From the NCBI GenBank assembly GCA_023443765.1, contig JAEZTA010000178.1, forward strand, positions 1-7,622: a DNA stretch of 7,622 bases, given 5' to 3'. Positions 1-6,056 of this stretch are shown piece after piece. Source of the DNA: Bacteroidota bacterium. GTDB lineage: Bacteria; Bacteroidota; Bacteroidia; Bacteroidales; Rikenellaceae. The notes below the pieces were generated by a model. It was given only the letters and a program-made list of their open reading frames with translations. It made no database searches and was not told the origin of the DNA. The position numbers were made by a program, and so were the translations under genes. Numbering within the stretch: position 1 is the stretch's first letter; every line of letters begins with the position of its first letter.

Positions 1-2469
1 CGAGGTCGAAGCGTTGCCCAGCAGGTCGGTCACGTCGTTGCGGTAGATGTCGAAGCTTCCCGACAGCCGGTCGTCGAAGAGGTAGAAATCGACGCCGATA
101 TTCTTCATCGTGGTCTTCTGCCAGCTCACATCGGGATAGTCGGCGCTCATCAGCAGGTAGGGAATGTAGTACGTCGAGTTGTTGTTGAAGGTCACCTTGT
201 AGTCGCTGGGCTTGTAGACGCCGTAGAGCGAGCTTCCGAGGTTGTCCTGACCCGATTTGCCCCAGCTGGCGCGGATTTTCAACAGGCTCAGCCACTCGAC
301 ATCGCGCAGAAACGATTCGTTGGAGATTTTCCAGGCGGCCGACACCGAGGGGAACAGCGCATATTTCTTGTTGGGGAAGAACTTGTCCGCACCGTCGCGG
401 CGAAGCGTTGCGGCGACTACGTAGCGGTCGAGCAGGTCGATGCTCAGTTTTGCAAACTGCGAACGTTTCTGGTTTTTGCCCGTGTAGGAGGCCGGGGTGA
501 TCTTTCCGGCTGCCGAAGCGATGTTGTGCTCGTTGATCAGGTCGTTGGTGTCCTCGTAACCAATTGAATACCCTTCGTAATCTTCGAGGTACTTACCCAT
601 GCCGACCAGGGCATCCACCTGGATGATATCGGCGAATTTTTTCGAGAACTGGAGCATCGCCTCCATCGTTTGGTTGCGGCGGCGTTCCGAAGCGATATTT
701 CCGCGCGACTTGTACATGCGGTCGAAGTAGATCGACGACGGCACATAGGTCGAACGGCGCATGTTCTCCTGGTTGATACCGTAGACGCCTTTCAGGGTGA
801 TGATGTTCTTCCAGATATTCAGGTCGGCCGTGAAGTTGAGCATGTAGTCGTTCTGCCTGGTCTTGTCCTGAATGTCGTCGTACGACGCGGGGTTGGGAAC
901 ACTGTTGAAAATCGTATACGAACCGTCTGCCTGCCGCAGCGGGAGGTAGGAAGGGTAGAGCAGCGCCGAGCTGAGCGAACCTCCGGCCGTGTTGCCGCGG
1001 TTGCCCACGTCGTCGCCCACCATGCCGTTGGTGTAGTGGTTCTGGTTGGCGTTGAAGGCCGACGTGAGTTTCAGGAACGGAAACATCTGTACGCCCAGGT
1101 TGCCGCGGAACGTGTATTTGGTCATTCCCGAGTTTGACACCGTGCCTTTCTGGTCGAAATAGCTGCCGCCCATGTAGTAGGTAACGTGCTTCGTACCGCC
1201 GCTCACCGTCAGGTTGTGGTTGGTCGAGTAGCCGCTGCGCAGTACGTAGTCGGTCCAGTTGGTCGTCGTGGCCGCTGCGATGTCTTCCGGCGAAAATTCG
1301 GGTGCCCAGCGTCCGTCGTAGGCCAGTCCGCCGTAAGGATACTGTTTGTTGTTGTAAAGGTAATTCTCTTTGCTGTAAACGTTTGCGATGTTCATGTACT
1401 CCTGTGCGTCGAGCACGTCGAGATACTTGTAATTGCGCGTAAAGGTGTAACTGCCTTCGTAGCTGATCCGGGGAGCGCCCTCGGTACCTTTTTTCGTCGT
1501 GATGAGGATCACACCGTCGGCGGCGCCGATACCGTAAATGGCCGCCGAAGCGTCTTTCAGCACCTCGACCGACTCGATGTCCGCGGGGTTGAGACCCGCC
1601 AGTCCGGCACGGTTGACATTGCTCGGAAGTCCCGTTGCGCTGCCCAGTCCGATGGTGTTCGAAGGCATGACGATACCGTCGACGACGTAAATCGGGTTGC
1701 CTGCGCCGCGGATCGAGATGTCCACCTTACCGTCGGGCTGCGAACTGTTGACCGTGGCCTGAAGACCTGCGGCGCGTCCCAGCAGCATCTGCGAAATGTT
1801 GCTGTTCGCGGCCTTCGGCACATCGTCGGGCTTCACCTGCGCGATGGCCGTGGTCAGGTTGCGGCGCGATACCGTGCCGTAGCCCACGACGACCACTTCG
1901 TCGACCAGCTTGACATCTTCGGTCAGGTATACCTCGATCTCCGTACCTGCCGTGGCGCGTACCGTCTGCATCGTGTAGCCGATGTAATAGATGCTGAGCA
2001 CCAGGCTCTTGTCGCCCTCGATCCGGAAGCGGCCCTGCGTGTCGGTCGTGGTTCCCCTGGCGGTTCCCTCGACGATCACCGTCGCCCCGACGATCGGTTC
2101 CTTGGTGTTTCGGTCCAGCACCCGGCCCTGTATGCCGTCGGCTTTGCGGCTCTCTTTGGCCGCTGTCTCGCGTTTGGTCAGTACGATCTGCTGTCCCTTG
2201 ATCGTATATGCGATGTCGGTTCCGGCGAAAAGTTTCTCCAGCGCATCGGTCAGCGAGGCTTTCGCCACGTTGAGCGACGCCGTCCTGTCGACCCCGACCA
2301 CCTGCTTGTTGTAGAGGAACAAATATCCGCTTTGGGTCTCGATCTCGTCCAGGATGACCGTCAGCGGTACGTTCGATTTATTCAGCGTGACGGTTTTACG
2401 CTGGGCGTGTGCGGAACAGACCCAGAGAAGACACATGCACGTGAAGCACGTAAATAGGATTTGTTTCAT
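1..2469 (-). CDS. SusC-like TonB-dependent outer membrane transporter with STN signalling domain (C-terminus beyond the left edge)
   Basis: This is a SusC-family outer membrane channel that would import oligosaccharides using TonB energy, normally with a SusD lid. I translated it by hand from the ATG at 2469; it stays open for 823 codons to base 1. A signal peptide covers about residues 1-23 (hydrophobic core, likely cut after AHA). An STN domain follows at about 25-100, then a carboxypeptidase-regulatory-like beta domain at about 112-183. The TonB-box-like segment DEVVVVGYGT is at 190-199. The plug spans about 200-327, with IRGAGNPIYVVDG at 253-265 and GVILITTKKG at 319-328. The rest is beta-barrel. 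Family members with an STN domain usually exceed 1,000 residues, so the last part of the barrel is missing here. In this family the STN domain signals to FecR, and a fecR gene lies just upstream. A susD gene would be expected next, past base 1. The substrate cannot be read from the sequence. Confidence 0.96.
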   Translation of the reverse strand, partial: MKQILFTCFTCMCLLWVCSAHAQRKTVTLNKSNVPLTVILDEIETQSGYLFLYNKQVVGVDRTASLNVAKASLTDALEKLFAGTDIAYTIKGQQIVLTKRETAAKESRKADGIQGRVLDRNTKEPIVGATVIVEGTARGTTTDTQGRFRIEGDKSLVLSIYYIGYTMQTVRATAGTEIEVYLTEDVKLVDEVVVVGYGTVSRRNLTTAIAQVKPDDVPKAANSNISQMLLGRAAGLQATVNSSQPDGKVDISIRGAGNPIYVVDGIVMPSNTIGLGSATGLPSNVNRAGLAGLNPADIESVEVLKDASAAIYGIGAADGVILITTKKGTEGAPRISYEGSYTFTRNYKYLDVLDAQEYMNIANVYSKENYLYNNKQYPYGGLAYDGRWAPEFSPEDIAAATTTNWTDYVLRSGYSTNHNLTVSGGTKHVTYYMGGSYFDQKGTVSNSGMTKYTFRGNLGVQMFPFLKLTSAFNANQNHYTNGMVGDDVGNRGNTAGGSLSSALLYPSYLPLRQADGSYTIFNSVPNPASYDDIQDKTRQNDYMLNFTADLNIWKNIITLKGVYGINQENMRRSTYVPSSIYFDRMYKSRGNIASERRRNQTMEAMLQFSKKFADIIQVDALVGMGKYLEDYEGYSIGYEDTNDLINEHNIASAAGKITPASYTGKNQKRSQFAKLSIDLLDRYVVAATLRRDGADKFFPNKKYALFPSVSAAWKISNESFLRDVEWLSLLKIRASWGKSGQDNLGSSLYGVYKPSDYKVTFNNNSTYYIPYLLMSADYPDVSWQKTTMKNIGVDFYLFDDRLSGSFDIYRNDVTDLLGNASTS

Positions 2470-2591
2470 GATTGACGTTGTAGTTTTGTTTCGATTGATT
2501 TGGTTTTTGGGAGGATGGAGGAAGTAAAAGGTTTTCTGCGATAATAAATGGGTTAGTTTGGTTTCTCGGCCGCGGCTTCAGGGCCGCTGCT
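2470..2591 (-). other. Leader of the SusC-like gene with a 5'-proximal hairpin
   Basis: This is the stretch between the predicted ECF promoter and the SusC start codon. On the minus strand it would form a 5' leader of about 120 nt. A GC stem (GCGGC/GCCGC, arms 2583-2587 and 2572-2576, six-base loop) sits at the expected 5' end of the transcript. The last 40 bases before the ATG are rich in A and C and contain no Shine-Dalgarno sequence, as is usual in Bacteroidetes. I see no open reading frame of note and no recognisable riboswitch. The hairpin could stabilise the mRNA, but that is inference. Confidence 0.35.
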
Positions 2592-2625
2592 ATAAATAAG
2601 ACGAACCACACGCGAAACCCCACAT
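2592..2625 (-). promoter_or_regulatory. Predicted ECF-sigma promoter for the SusC-like gene (copy 1 of a shared 34-bp element)
   Basis: Read on the minus strand, the element has GTGGGGTTT near its upstream end and CGTCTTAT (2603-2596) near its downstream end, preceded by a seven-A tract (2633-2627). It matches the element at 4481-4514 at 29 of 34 positions without gaps, and the two blocks are identical in both copies. A CGTC-type -10 box is common among ECF promoters. The site lies 126 bases upstream of the SusC ATG and downstream of the fecR terminator, where a dedicated promoter is needed. Assignment to the neighbouring sigma factor is inference. Confidence 0.7.
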
Positions 2626-2667
2626 CTTTTTTTCGATTCTCCCCGGATTTCGGGCCCTATACAACTG

Positions 2668-2693
2668 AAAAAACGGGCCATTGGCCCGTTTTT
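2668..2693 (-). terminator. Rho-independent terminator after fecR
   Basis: This is a perfect inverted repeat, with arms 2669-2679 and 2683-2693 around a three-base loop. The core is GGGCC/GGCCC, flanked by A and T runs. Read on the minus strand, the hairpin is followed by six T residues, as expected for intrinsic termination of the sigma-fecR transcript. It starts 17 bases past the fecR stop codon. The A/T flanks could also allow some termination on the plus strand, but no plus-strand gene needs it. It separates the regulatory genes from the transporter gene. Confidence 0.85.
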
Positions 2694-2709
2694 ATTGGTC
2701 TCTGAACGG

Positions 2710-3738
2710 TCATGAATTTTTGTATACGCGGATAATCTTTTCCGAGAATCCGCTGTCCGACTCCTGGTGGCGGGGCTGCTCCTCGAAGCGGATCGGGGCG
2801 CTGATCTCCAGCAGGCGCAGGATCTGGTCGAACGTCTCGCCCCGGAAAGTCGCGCGGTAGACGTAATCGCCGAGTTCCGGGTCCATGATCTCGAACTGCA
2901 CCCGGTATATCTGCCCCAGGCGTTTGAAAACATCGCCCAGCGCATCGTCGCGGAAGGCGAGGATGCCGTCTTTCCACGAAGTTCCCCGGAACGTGTCCAC
3001 GTCGGTTATCCGCATCGTGCCGTCGGCGTAATAGCTCAACTGCTGTTCGGGCAGGAGCTTGTTCTCCACGCCGTCCGCCGCAACGTCCACCTTGCCGCTG
3101 ACCAGCGTCACGACCGTCTCCCGGAGCATGTCGTAAGCGTTGATATTGAACGCCGTGCCTTTGGCTGTGACGCTGAGGTCGCCGACTTCGACGACGAACG
3201 GCCATTTTTCATCGGCCTGAACCTCGAAATAGGCCTCTCCGGTCATGCGCACCGTGCGCTGTTTCCCGGTCCGGAAGCGCGAGGGGTATTCGAGTGAACT
3301 GCCCGTGTTGATCCATACGCGCGAACTGTCGGGCAGTACGATCATCGTCATGGTTCCGTAGGGCGCCGTCACCTCGTTGAAAGCTATGGCCTCCCCGGTG
3401 CGGTCCGCAGCCTTCCATGCGAAGAACAGCGAAGCGGCCAGCAGGGGGATGAACAGCACGGCGGCAATGTGGCGGAAACGGTCGGCCAACGTCGATCGGG
3501 GTGCGGTTGTCTGAAGCTGTTTTGTGCGCTGTGCCAGTACATTACGCAGTGCGGCATCGGTGTCGATCTGCGCGGGGTCGAACGCGGGGTGGGCCGCTTC
3601 CCACAGGTTTTTCAGCCGGAGGAATTCCTCGCGCAGCGCTTCCGACTGCGCCAGTTCTTCGCGCAGTTCGTTGCGTTCCTGCTCCGTAGCGTCGCCCGCG
3701 AGGTATCTGGCTATCCGTATATTTTGTTGTTCGTCCAT
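2710..3738 (-). CDS. FecR-type anti-sigma factor
   Basis: This is an inner membrane anti-sigma factor that would hold the adjacent ECF sigma inactive until the STN domain of the SusC-like transporter signals through the periplasm. The 342-residue length is normal for Bacteroidetes FecR proteins. Residues 1-85 are a charged, mostly helical cytoplasmic part that would bind sigma. One membrane span lies at about 91-108. The periplasmic FecR domain runs from about 120 to 215, with TAPYGTM near 124, LPDSSRVWIN at 135-144, GEAYFEV at 167-173 and KGTAFNINAY at 193-202. The C-terminal domain at about 260-335 resembles DUF4974, which is typical of this group. The ATG lies 58 bases after the sigma stop codon on the same strand, so the two genes are probably one operon, closed by the terminator just downstream. 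The transporter it senses is the next gene. Confidence 0.95.
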   Translation of the reverse strand: MDEQQNIRIARYLAGDATEQERNELREELAQSEALREEFLRLKNLWEAAHPAFDPAQIDTDAALRNVLAQRTKQLQTTAPRSTLADRFRHIAAVLFIPLLAASLFFAWKAADRTGEAIAFNEVTAPYGTMTMIVLPDSSRVWINTGSSLEYPSRFRTGKQRTVRMTGEAYFEVQADEKWPFVVEVGDLSVTAKGTAFNINAYDMLRETVVTLVSGKVDVAADGVENKLLPEQQLSYYADGTMRITDVDTFRGTSWKDGILAFRDDALGDVFKRLGQIYRVQFEIMDPELGDYVYRATFRGETFDQILRLLEISAPIRFEEQPRHQESDSGFSEKIIRVYKNS

Positions 3739-3796
3739 GCGTCCTTGTTGTCTTGAAAATACAGTATACTCATATATATGACGGTTCGGCGGGGTT

Positions 3797-4381
3797 TTAC
3801 CACACGTCCGAAAGCAAAATAATGCATATTGCGGTGTAAAATTCGCCCAGGTAGTTTTTGAGCAGGTTCAGTGCGTCGCCGATGCGCACTTCGACCGTCC
3901 GCACCGAGACGTTCAGCTGCTCGGCGATCTCCCGGTATTTGAGGTTCTGGAAACGGTTCATTTCGAAGCATTCGCGCAGTTTCGGGGGCAGTTTGCCGAG
4001 CGCCTCCTGCAAATGGTCGTTCAGGTCGGAATAGAGGATGTAGCGGGCCGTGTCGTGGTCGCCGAGCGCACTGCCGCTGAGGGTTTCCTGCTGGTGGACC
4101 GAGACGATTTTCCGGTGGCGCAGCTCCTCGATGCAACTGTTGCGCACGGCGCTCAGGAGGTAGGATTTCAGCGAAGTTTCGATCCGGAGCCGGTCGCGGT
4201 TGTCCCACAGCCTGAGAAAGATGGTTTGCACGATGTCCTCGCAGACCGCCTGCTCGCGGAGGATGGTTCCCGCAAACAGCACCAGGTCTTTGTAATATTT
4301 CCGGAACAGGGTGGCAAACGCCTCGTCGCTGCTGTTGCCCATGTTGCACAATAACAGCCCGTCTTCGTTGATATCCGCCAT
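3797..4381 (-). CDS. ECF-family RNA polymerase sigma factor
   Basis: This is a group IV (ECF) sigma factor that would direct RNA polymerase to the genes of this locus. From the ATG at 4381 it has 194 residues, a usual ECF length. Region 2 is at about 20-85, including AFATLFRKYYKDLV and the helix AVCEDIVQTIFLRLW. Region 4 is at about 122-178, with LPPKLRECF at 131-139 and a helix-turn-helix at about 148-170 (YREIAEQLNVSVRTVE). The C-terminus ends in a short hydrophobic tail (AICIILL). The frame stays open to an ATG at 4459, which would add 26 residues. I prefer 4381 because the extension resembles no sigma domain and the preferred start follows an A-rich stretch typical of Bacteroidetes. The gene is in a likely operon with fecR. 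Its probable targets are the two matching promoters on either side of the operon. Confidence 0.94.
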   Translation of the reverse strand: MADINEDGLLLCNMGNSSDEAFATLFRKYYKDLVLFAGTILREQAVCEDIVQTIFLRLWDNRDRLRIETSLKSYLLSAVRNSCIEELRHRKIVSVHQQETLSGSALGDHDTARYILYSDLNDHLQEALGKLPPKLRECFEMNRFQNLKYREIAEQLNVSVRTVEVRIGDALNLLKNYLGEFYTAICIILLSDVW

Positions 4382-4480
4382 TTTGTGAGTTTGTTTCGTG
4401 TCTGCCCGAGTGACCGTATTGCCTATCGGCCGCCCCGATTTTAATACAATACTACACAATTTTTACGGAAATAAAAAATT
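4382..4480. other. Upstream region of the sigma-fecR operon
   Basis: This is the sigma-proximal part of the divergent intergenic region. It must hold the promoter for the sigma-fecR operon. On the minus strand TAGTATTG (4454-4447) is one base away from the Bacteroidetes -7 pattern TAnnTTTG, but no TTTG sits at the usual upstream distance, so the match is weak. The AT-rich stretch 4441-4480 contrasts with the GC-rich coding sequence. I see no copy of the 34-bp ECF element facing the sigma gene, so autoregulation is not supported by the sequence. Confidence 0.3.
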
Positions 4481-4514
4481 ATGTGGGGTTTTGCGGCTGA
4501 TTCGTCTTATATAT
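4481..4514 (+). promoter_or_regulatory. Predicted ECF-sigma promoter for the lipoprotein gene (copy 2 of the shared 34-bp element)
   Basis: This has GTGGGGTTT at 4483-4491 and CGTCTTAT at 4503-4510, preceded by a six-A tract (4473-4478). It matches the minus-strand element upstream of the SusC-like gene at 29 of 34 positions with identical spacing. The ATG of the lipoprotein gene lies 63 bases past the CGTCTTAT box. The leader between them is AT-rich and contains a small hairpin (GGTTT/AAACC, 4532-4546). Such long identity between two intergenic regions serving different proteins is unlikely by chance. Recognition by the sigma factor encoded next door is inference. Confidence 0.7.
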
Positions 4515-4573
4515 GGATGGAGTTTTTAAAGGGTTTCGAAAAAACCGTTTAATTTTTAACTATTGACTGAATT

Positions 4574-5980
4574 ATGAAACGAAAACTGAGGAATATACTC
4601 ATGGCGTTTTCCGTTGCGCTCGTGGCGTTTTGCGTCATGACCTCCTGTAAGGACGACGATGTTCCCGATGTGACGTGGCCCGAATGGCCCACCGTATCGG
4701 CTCCGGAGGTTGTCACGGCGACGCTCAAACCCGCAGCCGGTTCCGGTGCGGAGATCTCCGCCGGGGGCAGCGTGCGTTTTCAGGCGCATATCACCGATTC
4801 CGACAACGAGGTACGCCGTGCGACGCTGACCGTTACGGTCGGCGGCAACGAGATTGTCTCCGAGCAGTTCCGCCTCGCGGGCGGCGATGTCGATGTCGAC
4901 CATACGTTCACCGTCCCGTTCGTCTCGGGCATGAACGGCGACGTTTATCCCACGGTGACGCTCGATGTGACCAACTCCCTCCACAAAACCGCTTCGGTGA
5001 CGCTCGCCGATGCGCAGAACGTGTTGGTCAAACGTCCTGTTTTGGGCGACAAGGTCTACCTCGTAACCAGCGCCGGCGATGTCTACGAACTGCCCCGCAC
5101 TGCCGACAACCGCTATTCGGCGGAGGTCAAGGTGTCTTATTTCGAGTCGTACAAGATCGCCACGAAACTCACTACTGATCAAAAGATCGACTACTCCTCG
5201 GTTGTCTGGGGGCTTGTCGACGGCCAGCCTGCCGTCGTTACCGACTCTTCTTCTGCGGGCATTCCTTCCGAAGTCAACCCTGCGGCGATCATCAAGAAGA
5301 TGAACTTCGACGCCGTAAGTTTCCGCACGGTGCTCGACCTGGCTGTGGTCTTCGGCAGCGCCGAACTCCAACCCTCGTCCTACAACGGTTACCAGGAGGC
5401 TACGCTTTCGCTTGCTTCCGGACAGACCTATACGGTGACCGGCATCGGCGGCCTCGCTACGGCGGTCGACCCCAATTTCTTCGAATCCGTTTCCGACTCG
5501 GAGGTGAAATTCACCGGCCCGGACGGGGAGTATACGCTCTACTACAACCTCTCCAAATCGCGCCTCTACATTGAACAGCGGGGTGCCACCTATCCCGCGG
5601 CACTGTGGATCTCGGGCATGGGCCTCGGTTTCCCGCAGCTACCTTATTCGCTCGACATCGACTGGTCGGGCAACGGCTGGAACTGGACGGTCGATGTTCA
5701 CCAGCGCGCGTTCTGCAAGAAGACGGGCGACGGTACGTTCGAGGCGCTGCTCTACATCTCGCGCAGCATCAACCTCAAGATTTTCCAGCAGTGCGGCTGG
5801 GGCAGTGAATTCCAGTCCTTCAACTTCACCAAGACGCCCGAAAACATCCTCGTCGACGGCATCGAGCCGAGCGACGGCCATAAGACGGGCGACTTTGCGA
5901 CGGGCACGGCCTTTACCGAAGGCGTCTACCTGCTCCGCCTCGATTTCAACCGGATGACGATCGAAATCATCCGCCGGTAA
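4574..5980 (+). CDS. SusE/F-like surface lipoprotein, probable glycan-binding protein
   Basis: This 468-residue secreted lipoprotein probably binds glycan on the cell surface. The signal peptide is followed by a lipobox (VMTSC, lipidated Cys25). The next residues KDDD fit the K-(D/E)2 export signal that sends Bacteroidetes lipoproteins to the outer face of the outer membrane. After a short W/P linker (about 31-42) comes an Ig-like beta domain at about 43-152. Two further beta modules follow, at about 158-335 and 340-468. The last has exposed aromatics (WSGNGWNW, 364-371), QQCGWGSEF at 405-413 and a closing G-V-Y-L-L-R-L-D-F strand, a pattern like the C-terminal binding modules of SusE and SusF. 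The exact family is uncertain; it may be one of the Bacteroidetes DUFs with this layout, such as DUF5121 or DUF5125. It is divergent from the sigma operon and followed by a terminator. The start is fixed by the signal peptide. Confidence 0.85.
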   Translation: MKRKLRNILMAFSVALVAFCVMTSCKDDDVPDVTWPEWPTVSAPEVVTATLKPAAGSGAEISAGGSVRFQAHITDSDNEVRRATLTVTVGGNEIVSEQFRLAGGDVDVDHTFTVPFVSGMNGDVYPTVTLDVTNSLHKTASVTLADAQNVLVKRPVLGDKVYLVTSAGDVYELPRTADNRYSAEVKVSYFESYKIATKLTTDQKIDYSSVVWGLVDGQPAVVTDSSSAGIPSEVNPAAIIKKMNFDAVSFRTVLDLAVVFGSAELQPSSYNGYQEATLSLASGQTYTVTGIGGLATAVDPNFFESVSDSEVKFTGPDGEYTLYYNLSKSRLYIEQRGATYPAALWISGMGLGFPQLPYSLDIDWSGNGWNWTVDVHQRAFCKKTGDGTFEALLYISRSINLKIFQQCGWGSEFQSFNFTKTPENILVDGIEPSDGHKTGDFATGTAFTEGVYLLRLDFNRMTIEIIRR

Positions 5981-6014
5981 CCCGACCGTTTCCTCCGGAC
6001 TCACCAAGCGACAG

Positions 6015-6043
6015 GGCGGTTCTGCAAAGGACCGCCTTTTTTT
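6015..6043 (+). terminator. Rho-independent terminator between the lipoprotein and GH2 genes
   Basis: The arms GGCGGT (6015-6020) and ACCGCC (6031-6036) pair perfectly. They can extend inward by one T-G wobble and one C-G pair, leaving a six-base loop, and seven T residues follow (6037-6043). It begins 34 bases past the lipoprotein stop and ends 13 bases before the GH2 start codon. If the GH2 gene is transcribed from the upstream promoter, RNA polymerase must read through this hairpin, so it may set a lower level of enzyme than of lipoprotein. Confidence 0.82.
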
Positions 6044-6056
6044 AATCCTAAAACCT

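Noticed and set aside
1186..2457. Long plus-strand open frame of 423 codons opposite the SusC-like gene
   Set aside because: Its product is rich in V, R and H, as expected for the reverse complement of a GC-rich gene, and shows no domain. The minus strand encodes an unmistakable SusC protein across the whole stretch.
2642..2654. Small inverted repeat CCCG/CGGG between the fecR terminator and the SusC promoter
   Set aside because: It has only four paired bases and no T tract, which is expected by chance in GC-rich sequence.
4384..4440. Possible third ECF element facing the sigma gene (GGGG followed by CGGTCAC on the minus strand)
   Set aside because: The spacing and both boxes differ from the two matching copies. 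The resemblance is limited to a G run and is not better than chance in GC-rich DNA.
4382..4459. N-terminal extension of the sigma factor to an upstream ATG at 4459
   Set aside because: The 26 extra residues have no sigma-like character. The start at 4381 gives a normal ECF length and follows an A-rich stretch.
4493..4514. Housekeeping-type promoter (TTTG with TATATATG) upstream of the lipoprotein gene
   Set aside because: The gap between the boxes is about 14 bases, shorter than the usual 19-21 for Bacteroidetes promoters, and the region is better explained by the shared ECF element.
4556..5371. Minus-strand open frame of 271 codons opposite the lipoprotein gene
   Set aside because: It is a shadow frame of low-complexity, charged composition. 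The plus frame has a signal peptide, lipobox and coherent beta-domain sequence.
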